A DNA stretch of 64,000 bases, taken from positions 1-64,000 of the forward strand of contig NZ_LFNG01000012.1 of NCBI RefSeq assembly GCF_001045435.1, given 5' to 3'. This stretch comes from Chryseobacterium koreense CCUG 49689. GTDB taxonomy: Bacteria; Bacteroidota; Bacteroidia; Flavobacteriales; Weeksellaceae. Shown here in pieces: positions 16,713 through 26,300 of this stretch; position 1 is the first letter of the stretch, and every line of letters begins with the position of its first letter. The position numbers were made by a program, and so were the translations under genes. Below the pieces are notes generated by a model that did no database searches, was not told the DNA's origin, and worked only from the letters and a program-made list of their open reading frames with translations.

Positions 16713-16749
16713 AACTTTGCCAATCCCGAAGTTTCGGGGTTGACAAAGT
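16713..16749. repeat. AACTTTG...CAAAGT hairpin, after the DUF2130 gene
   Basis: An imperfect long palindrome, AACTTTGCCAATCCCGAA facing TTCGGGGTTGACAAAGT. It begins 15 bp beyond the DUF2130 stop. The outer arms match the hairpins at 21802 and 23332, so it belongs to the same palindromic family. It may act as a terminator or RNA-stabilising hairpin. Confidence 0.75.
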
Positions 16750-16763
16750 CGAAACCCTGACCA

Positions 16764-18026
16764 TTAATCAAACTCAATCAGATTTTCTTCATCAATCTCA
16801 AGGGCTTTCACCTGCTGAACAGCGTTTCCGGCAATTCCACGGATGGAACCATACATATTCACAGTGTTGGAAATGACTTTTTCAATCTGTTTTTCCCGCT
16901 TCTTCCAGTTGCTCATCGTGGATCGTTTTTCTTTTTCCAAATCTTCGCGCATCTGCGAAAACCCTTCCACAATTCCCTCAATTTGGTGTCTGAACTCATC
17001 ACTGGTTAAGAAATCATACAACATCGACATCTTATCACCTTTGTTCTCCTGATTCTGAACTGCCATTGCGACCTGAATCAGTGACTGACGAAGAACCATT
17101 ACCAATCCCTTGAACTCATCGAAAGTACAGATCCAGATTCCGTCGCGCATTCCCATTCTTTCCATTCCGGCAGGAAGTACTTCAGTGACCAGAACGCCGA
17201 TATTGGCTTTCTTTTCGCGGATGTCTGCCTTGAATTTCTCCATCCAGGATGGCTGAAAATTCTTCGTTCTTTTGCTTTCGTAATAGATGGTTCCGCAATT
17301 TTGGATTTCGTAGGTGTTGACAGTTTGCAGACAGTCTGCCCCGTTTGCACCTTTCTTGATTTCATCAATTAAGTCAAGTGGAAACTGTTGAGCCAGATAT
17401 TCCTCGATGGCGAGTTCCATCACTTCTCCCTGTAGCTGCATCGATCCCTGTTCCTGCTTGCGTTTCATTTCTTCGGTAAGCTTCTTCTGATCGTCAATTT
17501 GCTTCTGAAGTTCTTTTTCGCGAAATTCAAATTTGTCTTTTTCCAACTTGGCGATTCGCTCGCGCTCAACACTGAGTTTTTCGTTAAAGGATTTTTCCGC
17601 TTCTGCCTCTAACTCGTCCCTCATTTCACGTTTTTCTCTTTCAAGTTTTGCAACCTGAGTTTCCAGTTTATTAAGCTTTTGAATTTTCTCAGATTTTTCA
17701 TTCAGTTCTTTCTGAAGAGCGTCTAAGCTATCTTTCTGTTCATCTTCAAGCTGCTTCTTGATCTTCAGATGCAATTCTGCTTCTGCATCTTTTTTAGCTG
17801 CAGCCAATTTCTCTGCGAATATTTCATCCTGCTGTTGTTTCTGTTTCTCAAAATCCTCCTTTGCTTTATTGAAATCTGATAATTTCTTCGTTAAAGCATC
17901 TTCCTGACTTTTTGCTTTTTGCTCAAATTCTTTTCTTAAACCTTCCTCAATTTGATGTTTAAGAATGTCGTTCACGTCGATTGAAGTTCCGCAATTAGGG
18001 CACTGTACAGCTGTTGTGTTTTTCAT
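16764..18026 (-). CDS. DUF2130 protein with zinc ribbon, coiled coil and nuclease-like core
   Basis: A 420-residue DUF2130-family protein. It begins with CPNCG (C9, C12), half of a zinc-binding site, followed by a very long coiled coil (residues 25-195). The conserved core carries GEVMELAIEEYL (E201), GANGADCLQTV (D231) and IYYESKRTKNF (E250, K252). The E...D...ExK arrangement fits a PD-(D/E)XK nuclease; that catalytic reading is my inference. The gene lies 20 bp downstream of the TIR gene and no promoter is visible between them, so they form a two-gene operon under operator 3. Family members are often found near mobile elements. The pairing with TIR suggests a shared role in defence. Confidence 0.88.
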   Translation of the reverse strand: MKNTTAVQCPNCGTSIDVNDILKHQIEEGLRKEFEQKAKSQEDALTKKLSDFNKAKEDFEKQKQQQDEIFAEKLAAAKKDAEAELHLKIKKQLEDEQKDSLDALQKELNEKSEKIQKLNKLETQVAKLEREKREMRDELEAEAEKSFNEKLSVERERIAKLEKDKFEFREKELQKQIDDQKKLTEEMKRKQEQGSMQLQGEVMELAIEEYLAQQFPLDLIDEIKKGANGADCLQTVNTYEIQNCGTIYYESKRTKNFQPSWMEKFKADIREKKANIGVLVTEVLPAGMERMGMRDGIWICTFDEFKGLVMVLRQSLIQVAMAVQNQENKGDKMSMLYDFLTSDEFRHQIEGIVEGFSQMREDLEKEKRSTMSNWKKREKQIEKVISNTVNMYGSIRGIAGNAVQQVKALEIDEENLIEFD

Positions 18027-18046
18027 GATTATTATTTTTACTGTAT

Positions 18047-18736
18047 TTATATTGATACTAATTCTACCAGCTTAGCCGCAACATTTTTCATCGGCTCTTC
18101 TTCGGTACTCAATCCACTTCTTGAACCCAACAATGGACTTACTTCTCTTAGTTTTTCAAAAGTTGTATTGTGTACTATTGGCACAAGTAAATCGCGGGCA
18201 AGCAAAGCAGAAAGCTCTTTATCGGCAATACCTTCCTTGGTTACACGATGCAGAAAATTAGGGGTTACCAATACAATTCCAACCTTGGATTTTGCCAATC
18301 CTTTGTCAATTTCACGAAGTAATGGTGATCCCAGCAAAACATCTTTTTCGCTAAACCATACACTAACACCTTGAGATTCTAATAAGTCGTGGAGTTCCTT
18401 TGCTGAATCTTTTCTATCATCCCATGCATGACACAGAAAAATATCCCGAAGATCAGGTACGACTGTTCTTTTTTCAAAATTTTCTCGGATGGGAGTTAAT
18501 GTTCTAACTTCTGAATCGGTGTAATAAACCGGTGAAGTTCCTTTTGACCAGCGTGGTTTTCTTGTTCTACCACTTCCACTTCCTACATTTCTACTTCCAG
18601 AACTGTAAGATGAAGAAGAATATGACGGTGGATACGAAGAATAAGATCTGTAGCTACTTCTGCTGCTACAAGCAGGACAATTGGCTGCTGCGCTTGCTGT
18701 GCGGTGACCATGAACTGGTGCGGTACATCTTGACAT
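18047..18736 (-). CDS. TIR-domain protein with N-terminal zinc-binding motif
   Basis: A 229-residue protein. C4, H9, C20 and C23 in MSRCTAPVHGH...ANCPAC form a likely zinc site. Residues 24-60 are a Ser/Tyr/Gly-rich linker. Residues 97-229 are a TIR domain (DIFLCHAWDDRKD, LLESQGVSVWFSEKDV, VGIVLVTPNFL). E142 in LLREIDKGL occupies the position of the catalytic Glu of NAD-degrading TIR enzymes such as SARM1, so NADase activity is plausible. This N-terminal zinc plus Ser-rich linker plus TIR layout is one I have seen in other bacterial proteins. It is the first gene of an operon with DUF2130, behind operator 3. In context it is a candidate abortive-infection effector. Confidence 0.92.
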   Translation of the reverse strand: MSRCTAPVHGHRTASAAANCPACSSRSSYRSYSSYPPSYSSSSYSSGSRNVGSGSGRTRKPRWSKGTSPVYYTDSEVRTLTPIRENFEKRTVVPDLRDIFLCHAWDDRKDSAKELHDLLESQGVSVWFSEKDVLLGSPLLREIDKGLAKSKVGIVLVTPNFLHRVTKEGIADKELSALLARDLLVPIVHNTTFEKLREVSPLLGSRSGLSTEEEPMKNVAAKLVELVSI

Positions 18737-18760
18737 AATAATATATTTTGATTAATACCG

Positions 18761-18798
18761 CAAAGTAAAAACAGACCTGTGCAGTAGAAATGCACAGG
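18761..18798 (-). promoter_or_regulatory. Island operator 3 with promoter box, for the TIR operon
   Basis: A perfect inverted repeat CCTGTGCA-N7-TGCACAGG (18776-18798; core 18778-18796). On the minus strand TTACTTTG ends with TTTG at 18764-18761, 14 nt after the core. It lies between the stop of the PIN gene and the TIR start. Confidence 0.88.
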
Positions 18799-18835
18799 AT
18801 AAGATTTGTTTCTAATTTCAGACTGGGGAAAAGAG

Positions 18836-19333
18836 CTAGAAAGTTTCTCCCAATTCTCTAAACATTTGAATTGGAGAAATAAACCTTACACCAAAATGGA
18901 CACAAGGTTCGGGAATTTTTATTTTCCTTTTAATATCTGGCTGACTTGATTCGTTTGTCACGATGACACAATCATTTTTCTTAGCGTATGCAATTAGCCA
19001 GGGATCTGCCAAATCTGTTTCTAAAAATTCAGCAATCGCAGAAGGATAATAATGGGTATTAGCATTTGCCCAAGCCGCTATTTGTGCATAGACATCAACA
19101 CACGATGCGGATTCATTAAAAAAACTTTCTTCCAACTGCGATGCCATCCAGTTGGAAAGTTGATCGGGATTTCCTGTATCACAAATCTCTTTTTTAACCT
19201 TGTCAATACTCAAAATCTTTCCAACCTTACCAAGTTCTTTAAGTTTCTGCCAAAATCCAGGAACTACATCGAAGGGATAATACATTCGGTGAGCTTGTAT
19301 GAAAACATTGCTATCTAATAAATACAATCCCAT
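18836..19333 (-). CDS. PIN-like toxin (DUF4411 family)
   Basis: A 165-residue PIN-fold protein: LLDSNVFIQAHR (first acidic residue D8), E49 in KKEICD, and DLADPWLIAYA with D near 127, then VIVTNES. These acidic residues would bind metal for RNase activity. DUF4411 proteins are predicted toxins, commonly encoded next to an ImmA/IrrE-type protein, as here. The ATG at 19333 directly follows the TAG stop of the ImmA/IrrE gene (TAGATG), so translation is coupled. The operon continues from hsdS. Confidence 0.85.
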   Translation of the reverse strand: MGLYLLDSNVFIQAHRMYYPFDVVPGFWQKLKELGKVGKILSIDKVKKEICDTGNPDQLSNWMASQLEESFFNESASCVDVYAQIAAWANANTHYYPSAIAEFLETDLADPWLIAYAKKNDCVIVTNESSQPDIKRKIKIPEPCVHFGVRFISPIQMFRELGETF

Positions 19334-20470
19334 CTAATATAAATATTCGGTTATGAATTTATTATAAGTATCACCCTTCATATTGGTAAGTCGGTAAGCA
19401 TCGCGATAAAGCAGTTTATTATCTCTTACTGCGTTATTTACAAAAGCTGCGAATCTTGCACTTACACGCTTTTTTGCAGTTGCATAAAAATCACCTCCAG
19501 AACCCTGTCTTTCTTTCTTTAATTTGATTTCAGCAATATAATTGTTGTAGAAACTGAAAAAATGTTGTCGGGAAATTAGCCCTAAATCTAATGCACGACG
19601 ACCAACCACTATTGGACTTACCTTAAAAATACGGCTCAAATATTTAAAGTCGTTTGTTGTTTCCCACTTTTTTCGAAAATAAACTTCAGGAACTAATAGT
19701 TCTGCTGCAATTTTATCACACAAAATTTCTACAGGATCATCGGCAGGAAGCATTTTTTCCATGTCAAAACCTGCACTTTCACCGAGCCAGATGTGCGCAA
19801 GCTCATGAATTAGGGTAAACATTTGTGCGGCTTTTGCATCTGCAGAGTTGATAAATAAGAAAGGTGCTCTATCATCTACCAAAACAAATCCACGACATTC
19901 CTTCACATCTACAACTCTTTTCGTGTTATTTCCAACAACGCCATTGAAGGTAACAATGATTCCTGCTTCTTCAATTCGGTAAGTTAAGAAATCGAGTGCT
20001 TGTTCCCAACTATTGAGTTTCCCGGCCCAATCGGGATCAAGTTGGAGTACATTTCTTATATCATTGACTATAACTTTATAATCGTCATTGATAGTAAATT
20101 TTCCAACAAAATCAAGTTTGGGAAAATCCAGTTCCTCCAAATATTCAGTAAGCCAGCTTTGACGATCCATAACGATTTGTATCGTATGAAAAACATTCAA
20201 GCTCACCTTTCTGGTTGGTTTTTTGCTACCTGTGCGAAAAAAAGGAAGTGGAATTTCTTCGTTCGGCGGTGCTTGCAGGAACATATATCCAAAAGGAACA
20301 TGCACTTTGTGAGTGAAGTTCTCAAGTTGTTTTACAGTAGGTAACTTCTCACCGTTCGCCCATCTTTCAACAATGGGGTTTTGAGCATAGAAATCATCTA
20401 AGCTGTTTCCATTTCTCAGAATAGCCCATTCGATAATTTCTTTGCTGATATTTTCAACCCGTGTGCTCAC
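19334..20470 (-). CDS. ImmA/IrrE metallopeptidase with XRE-like N-terminus
   Basis: A 378-residue protein. The N-terminal ~65 residues (IIEWAILRNGNSLDDF...VERWANGEKLPTVKQLENFTHKVHVPFGYMFL) are a helix-turn-helix of the kind found in COG2856 regulators. The peptidase part has the zinc motif HELAHIWLG near residue 223 and the downstream CDKIAAELLVPE. Such proteins act as antitoxin or repressor-cleaving partners. It pairs with the PIN gene immediately downstream. The start codon used here is GTG at 20470. A TAAATTTG box at 20475-20482 lies so close that the mRNA might be leaderless. It is 44 bp downstream of hsdS. Confidence 0.88.
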   Translation of the reverse strand: MSTRVENISKEIIEWAILRNGNSLDDFYAQNPIVERWANGEKLPTVKQLENFTHKVHVPFGYMFLQAPPNEEIPLPFFRTGSKKPTRKVSLNVFHTIQIVMDRQSWLTEYLEELDFPKLDFVGKFTINDDYKVIVNDIRNVLQLDPDWAGKLNSWEQALDFLTYRIEEAGIIVTFNGVVGNNTKRVVDVKECRGFVLVDDRAPFLFINSADAKAAQMFTLIHELAHIWLGESAGFDMEKMLPADDPVEILCDKIAAELLVPEVYFRKKWETTNDFKYLSRIFKVSPIVVGRRALDLGLISRQHFFSFYNNYIAEIKLKKERQGSGGDFYATAKKRVSARFAAFVNNAVRDNKLLYRDAYRLTNMKGDTYNKFITEYLY

Positions 20471-20474
20471 AGGA

Positions 20475-20482
20475 CAAATTTA
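20475..20482 (-). promoter_or_regulatory. TAnnTTTG promoter box upstream of the ImmA/IrrE gene
   Basis: On the minus strand TAAATTTG ends 5 nt before the GTG start. Transcription from it would begin at or very near the start codon. It would allow the toxin-antitoxin pair to be expressed independently of hsdRMS. A -33 TTG is not clear. Confidence 0.4.
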
Positions 20483-20514
20483 TAAATATTAATTGTATGG
20501 AAAGCTATTCTTGC

Positions 20515-21780
20515 TTATTTCTTCACTCCCGCCTTCTTCAGCTCCATTATCTCCTTCAGCAGATCTTTCGCGTCGCCGTCTGTAGGAAGCTGGGGAACAA
20601 GTTCGCCTTTGAATGCTTTGTGCAGGATGACCTGTGGAAGCTGCTCTACTTTTTTCTTTAGTTTTTGGTAGCGGCTTTCGATGGCGTCGGCTTTGGCGAA
20701 AAGGGATTCGATGCGGGAAACGATTTCTTGTTGTTCAATTATAGACGGTACTCTTGCTTCAATATCATAAATTTTTGATCCTGAAATAACAGGTTGTGCT
20801 GTAGAATTATTGTATGTTCCCAATTTTAGATATTTCAACAAAAAAAATAAGAATTTAATATTATTATCCATTAAATTATCAACAATCAAAGCATTATCAG
20901 TTACCCAAGCTAATTCTGAAGTCAAATGAATACTTCCACAATAAAATCCAACCCTACCTATGACAATTGTTTCTTGAAAAATATTTGCCTTATTATGGTA
21001 TCCGGTAATTCCATTACCTCCAAAAACCGGAATTGCACCAACTTCTCTCTGATTCGCAGATAATGAATTCCCAGATTTAACTTTAATAATATTTTTTAAC
21101 TTTTCTTCTCTCCACTCCTCCAAATCCTTTCCTTCCCGCCATTTCTCTGTCAGTTTCCCCGTCACCGCCTGTGTTAAAACCTGCTGCCGAAAATCTTTCA
21201 GCAGTTGCGGAATTTTGTCCAAAGATTTTTTGATGGTTTCGTGCTGTGCAAAAAGCGCATCTAATTTGGCAACAATGCGTTCCTGCTCGGGAAGTGGAGG
21301 GAGAGGAAATTTCATATTTTCCAAATACTCCTTGCGAATATTATTAATATTCACGCCTCCAGCTAATTCAGCAATTAAGTTTCGATAATATTTAGTCTGA
21401 AAAAAGTAAGAATGAAATTTTTTATCAATTTTCCTTGTTCTTAAAAGCATTAGAAATGCACCGAATGCAACCGAATCAAAATCTTGTTCAGCAATTCCAG
21501 CCTTACCAATTAATTTCTTACTTCCGGTTGAGCCAACAATTACAACATCATACTTCTTAACAAATTGATTTTCGTTTATCAATGTCTTATCTACAAAAAC
21601 ATTGTCGTCCGTTTCAAAGTCTAATTTTTCATCTTGAATATTTCCACCTCGAAGAATGTAAACAGAATTTGCATTTGAATCAGAAAAAGCCTGATCTTTT
21701 TTATATGAAACGCCTCTAATAATTTCTGAAACATTACCTATACTTGTCTGTACCCAATTCTTCGGCAAGTTATTCTCCAT
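20515..21780 (-). CDS. hsdS: Type I restriction enzyme specificity subunit HsdS
   Basis: A 421-residue specificity subunit with the usual two half-repeats. Residues 5-150 are target-recognition domain 1. Residues 158-215 are a conserved linker and coiled coil (FPLPPLPEQERIVAKLDALFAQ). Residues 220-350 are target-recognition domain 2. Residues 352-400 are the second coiled coil (PSIIEQQEIVSRIESLFAKADAIE). It sets which split DNA sequence the complex methylates or cuts. Full length and intact. A palindromic hairpin separates it from hsdM (75-bp gap). The two recognition domains are dissimilar, so the recognised site should be asymmetric; the site cannot be read from the sequence. Confidence 0.95.
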   Translation of the reverse strand: MENNLPKNWVQTSIGNVSEIIRGVSYKKDQAFSDSNANSVYILRGGNIQDEKLDFETDDNVFVDKTLINENQFVKKYDVVIVGSTGSKKLIGKAGIAEQDFDSVAFGAFLMLLRTRKIDKKFHSYFFQTKYYRNLIAELAGGVNINNIRKEYLENMKFPLPPLPEQERIVAKLDALFAQHETIKKSLDKIPQLLKDFRQQVLTQAVTGKLTEKWREGKDLEEWREEKLKNIIKVKSGNSLSANQREVGAIPVFGGNGITGYHNKANIFQETIVIGRVGFYCGSIHLTSELAWVTDNALIVDNLMDNNIKFLFFLLKYLKLGTYNNSTAQPVISGSKIYDIEARVPSIIEQQEIVSRIESLFAKADAIESRYQKLKKKVEQLPQVILHKAFKGELVPQLPTDGDAKDLLKEIMELKKAGVKK

Positions 21781-21801
21781 ATTTATTTTTGTTTTTCGCT
21801 C

Positions 21802-21834
21802 AACTTTGCCAAAGTTTGAAACTTTGGCAAAGTT
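21802..21834. repeat. Perfect hairpin between hsdM and hsdS
   Basis: Arms AACTTTGCCAAAGT and ACTTTGGCAAAGTT, 14 bp each, with loop TTGAA. It is nearly the same as the hairpin between hsdR and hsdM (23332-23364). Each lies 4-22 bp beyond the stop of the upstream gene. Confidence 0.9.
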
Positions 21835-21855
21835 ATTCCAATTCCGTTTTTTGAG

Positions 21856-23307
21856 TTACGCCAGTTCTTTTATCAAATCATTTAACTCTTTTTCTATCGC
21901 TTTCAGTTCGTGGAGTGCTTCTTTGGCAATATCCAAAGGTTCTCCCAAATCCTCGGCATTGGTTAAACTGCTATCCGCAATCAGTCCCAAATCCAGCGTA
22001 TCGTTTTTGGCGGCAATGGTTTCGCGGGAAATCTTCTGCCATCTTTCGTCCTGTATTTCAGCACGCTTAGCTTCATCAAAATCGCCATCAAATTCCATTA
22101 AGTCTTCCGGTTTCGTTCCACCGGTGTATGCGAGGATCAAATCGTCAAACGCCTTTTCGGTAAACGGCGTTCGTTTTCCGTAACTCGGCGTGTTGGTGCG
22201 CATATCGTAAAACCAAATATTTTGGGTATTGGCTTCGTCTTTTTTTCCACGGGTAAAGAACAGGACATTGGTTTTCACTCCGGCTGCATAGAAAATTCCC
22301 GTGGGCAAACGCAGAATGGTGTGCAGGTTGCACTTTTCCATCAAATCTTTCCGGATGTGTTGTCCGTCGCCGTCTTCAAACAAAACATTGTCAGGTAAAA
22401 CCACGGCTGCTTTTCCGCCCGGTTTCAGACTTCGGTAAATATGCTGCAGAAAGTTGAGCTGCTTGTTGCTCGTAAGAAAAGTAAGGTCGTCGCGTGTTGG
22501 TCTTTCACCACCTTTCTTGGTTCCAAACGGCGGATTTGCGAGAACTCCATCGAAATTTTTCAGTCCTTTTCCTAAGGAAGTGAGCGTATCACCAAGCATA
22601 ATGCGGCTTTCCATTCCGTGTAATCTTGCATTCATCAAAGCCAAACGGTGTGCATCGGCAACGAGTTCTACCCCGCTCATCGCATCTTCCAACTGAAAGT
22701 TCCTTGCCTTACCTTCCAAACTGTAGAGGTAATCGTATTTGTCGAGCAAATATTGATTGGCAGAAATCATAAATCCAAAAGTTCCGCAAGCAGGATCGTT
22801 CCAGCGTTCGCCGGGTTTCGGCGCCATCAGTTTTACCATCACATTAATCAGCGGACGAGGCGTAAAATATTGTCCGGCACCGCTTTTCTTTTCGCCCGCA
22901 TTTTTTTCGAGCAGACTTTCGTAGATGTCGCCCATCACATCGCGGTCGGTTTCCTCGTACCAATCCAGTTTATCAATTGCCTGAACCAGTGTATTGAAGT
23001 TCACAGGTTTAGTTAAAGTAGTGGAAGCATTAGTATAAATTTCTTTTACGCTTTCGCTAGAAGTTTCGTTGCTCACGGTTGCCAGAAATTCCCGGTAAAG
23101 GTTGAAAGCGGCGACATTGTCGGTTTCTTTCACAAATTTTTCCCAACGGTATTTTTCGGGGAAGTCGTTTGCGAACCCTTTTACTTCTGAAAGTTTCAGG
23201 AAGAGGATGTAGGTTAGTTCGTTTAGATATTGGTGATAGGTAACGCCATCATCACGAAGGACGTTACAGAGGTTCCATAGTTTGTTTGCTATTTCCTGTG
23301 CGGACAT
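21856..23307 (-). CDS. hsdM: Type I restriction N6-adenine methylase HsdM
   Basis: A 483-residue methylase subunit. It has the HsdM N-terminal helical domain (residues 5-130), SAM motif I WNDPACGTFGF near 168-178, and the catalytic NPPF motif in GVLANPPFGTKKGG. Downstream motifs LKPGGKAAVVLPDNVLF and LRLPTGIFYAAGVKTNVLFF are typical. It methylates adenine within the site chosen by HsdS, marking self DNA. Unlike the kinase fusion at 13431, all catalytic motifs are intact, so this is the functional comparison inside the same island. It lies 60 bp after hsdR, with a hairpin in the gap. Confidence 0.96.
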   Translation of the reverse strand: MSAQEIANKLWNLCNVLRDDGVTYHQYLNELTYILFLKLSEVKGFANDFPEKYRWEKFVKETDNVAAFNLYREFLATVSNETSSESVKEIYTNASTTLTKPVNFNTLVQAIDKLDWYEETDRDVMGDIYESLLEKNAGEKKSGAGQYFTPRPLINVMVKLMAPKPGERWNDPACGTFGFMISANQYLLDKYDYLYSLEGKARNFQLEDAMSGVELVADAHRLALMNARLHGMESRIMLGDTLTSLGKGLKNFDGVLANPPFGTKKGGERPTRDDLTFLTSNKQLNFLQHIYRSLKPGGKAAVVLPDNVLFEDGDGQHIRKDLMEKCNLHTILRLPTGIFYAAGVKTNVLFFTRGKKDEANTQNIWFYDMRTNTPSYGKRTPFTEKAFDDLILAYTGGTKPEDLMEFDGDFDEAKRAEIQDERWQKISRETIAAKNDTLDLGLIADSSLTNAEDLGEPLDIAKEALHELKAIEKELNDLIKELA

Positions 23308-23331
23308 ACTTATAATTTTTTTTTGGGGTTC

Positions 23332-23364
23332 AACTTTGCCAAAGTTTGGAACTTTGGCAAAGTT
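23332..23364. repeat. Perfect hairpin between hsdR and hsdM
   Basis: Arms AACTTTGCCAAAGT and ACTTTGGCAAAGTT with loop TTGGA, differing from the 21802 copy only in the loop. It begins 3 bp after the hsdR stop codon. Confidence 0.9.
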
Positions 23365-23367
23365 CTT

Positions 23368-26300
23368 TTACGCATAAAGTTCGGTATTGAGCTCGGCGAT
23401 TAACGGTTCCAGCTCATAATTAAATATCTTGTCTAATCGTTTGAAACCTCCTTCATCAATGAAAGGTTTCAGATCAAGGTCTTTTTTGGTAAGCACCGAT
23501 TCTGCAAGCAACTGTTTTTCGAAGCGGTCGATCCACTTGGTTTGTATGGCATTAAAAGATTTTTTCTGTTTGATCTTTGCAATGGCATTTTTTATGCGCT
23601 GTTCGTGGCTTATCAAATCGGTCCCCAAAGACAGGGTGCGAATATAGGCAATAATATCTGCTGCAATGTCCACGTTTTTTGTAGATTTCCAGGCGGTGTT
23701 GAGATGGGATTCAGTATAACCTTTTTCGTCAAGCAATAATTTAAGTTCTTTTAAGGATTTGCGGTCCAGATCCTGTGGCCTGTTACAGATGATTCTAATA
23801 GCGTCGATCGTGTTCTTATTGTCTTCGATAAAGGTTTTGAAACCTTCGATATAATCTTCGGGCTTGGATGCATTTCCGTAACCGCGCCTCACCTCTCTTA
23901 CCTGATCCGGATGGTCTGAAATAAATTGTGGGATTGGTTTATAAACTTTTTGGTCGAGAAAATCCCATAAATCAACATGTTCTTTAATAAAACCATATAA
24001 ATCCTGACCTTTTTTCTCTTTCAGCGTTTTCATAAAATCTTCCACAGAAACCTCTCGGGAGTAAAATGCAAAAGTTTCTTTTTGCTCCTCCGACATTTTC
24101 TTTAGCTTGCGATTAAGCTTGGCAGAGATTACATCTGCCTGTTTCCTAAGGATGTCGTCATTTCTTATCTTATCCAGTTCATCTGTAAGCTGCTTGAAGG
24201 TAAAAGATGGATTGGAAACCGGCTTCATCGTAGTGAATTCTTCCATGGCTTCATACTGCTTCACCGCATCAAAGATTCGGAATGATTCTTTCCCAATTTC
24301 CGGACACAATCTTGTCGCGCGACCAAGCATTTGCTCATAAAGAATTCTTGACTTCACTCTTCTCAAAAATACGATATTGCAGATGGGACGCACATCTACT
24401 CCCGTGGAAAGCAAATCTACCGTAACTACAATATTTGGATATTTTTCGTATTTGAAATCCCGAGTTAACTGTTCGTTATTATACACCGAACCGGTAATTT
24501 TCACAATAGCTTTATCGTGTAGATCCACTCCAATATTTTCGAATTCCTCTTTCAGCAAATCCACCACCGTATCGGCGTGGGAATCGCGAGCTGCAAAAAT
24601 CAAAGTTTTTTCTTCTCCTTCAGGATCGAGATATTCTACAAGCTTTTTTACGACCTCCCTGTTGAAGTTTTCATTAAGCACTCTTTTATTGAAATCATCA
24701 ATTTCGAATTTCAAATCGTCTTCTAATTCAGCCAAATCCACAATTTCTCCCGTTGCCAGATCATAAACTGTTGGTTTTTCACCTTTCTGCCATTTTATTC
24801 CTTCGGAATTCAGTTCGGTAACGATTTCAAACGGCGGTTCAAAATCCACGAGATAACCGTCGATCACTGCCTGTCTATAGGAATAGCTGTAAGTCGGCAT
24901 TCCGAAAACCTGCGTCGTGTGAAGTGCTGGCGTTGCAGTAAGTCCGATTCTGTAGGCATCGAAATATTCAAGAACTCTCTTATATTGGGAAAAATAGTCT
25001 TCTTCGTTCTTGAAAAGCAGTTCGTCATCATCCAGTTCCTTATCCAAATTGTAGCCGCGATGTGCTTCATCTACGATGATGCAGTCATAAGCATCAACCG
25101 TTAATGGCGGTTCGTCAGAATAAAAGAGCCGTTTTACCATACTTTGAACCGTGGCAAAATGCAGCCGTGTTTCGGAATCGGGTCTTGCGATTTTAAGTTC
25201 CTCTAGCTTGTAGATACCGGAAAAAGATTCCATTAATTCTATCTTATTCTCCTTTATGCTGTCAATAGCCTGCTTTGAAAGTAGTCGTCGGTCAGTAAGA
25301 AACAAAATTCTTTCAAATCGATTGGCTTTGATCAAGCGGTAAATTAATCCATTTATGGTTCTTGTTTTCCCGGTTCCCGTTGCCATGACAATAAGCGCTT
25401 TCTGCTCTTCGGGCTGATTAATAATTTTATCTTCAACAGCATTGATTGCATCAAGCTGATAATAATAAAGATTAAGACCATTTTTGGAAGTCAGATAATC
25501 AGGATTGCTGTCCTGCAATTTCTGATTGGCTAAATGAATGTCTCTTTCAAAAAGCTCTTCTAAACCTTTTGGCGAATACCAACCACGCAATGGCCGTGAG
25601 CGGTTTGTAGAAATTCTGATATCCTGAAACCAGATTCCGCTTTTAGTTCTCAACTGCTCAAAATACGCTCTACCGTTCGTGGAAAAAGCAAACGGAACTT
25701 TATAATCTTCCCAGATTCCGAGATTATTAACTTCTTCTTTAATAACGATATTTTCAGCATATACTTTCGACTGATAAAGGTCTGTAGAAATATCCGTCCC
25801 AAATCTTTTTGCTTCTACCACCGCATATAATTTTGTCCCTACAAATAAAGCATAATCCACATAACCACCTTTGCATGGCCATTCTGCAATCGCCATATTT
25901 CTGTTTTTCTCGGGAAGTGTTTTATGGGTTTTATAATTGACGGTTTCGGTATCGCATTCCCAACCTGCATCCCGCAACTGCGGGTCAATCAGTTGAATCC
26001 GGGTTTCTTTCTCACTCCACTGAATTTTGTCTGCTTTTTGCTCCGCAAGTTTTCTTCTGCTTGCTTTCTGTTCTTCAGAAATATTGAAGTTTCTAATTTT
26101 TTCTTCGTACTGCTGAATGGTTATCGTAAGACCTTCAAGTTTTTTATTCAGTTCTTCAATTTCTTCCTTGTTTTCAGTCGGTTGAAGCGGAATGTATGTT
26201 TTATCGGCGATAAAGTCATTTTCATAGGTTTCGAAAAACCACACCAATAATTTATATATGCTTTCGAGGGTGGATAAAGCTTCTTCCTTTGTGCCAATGC

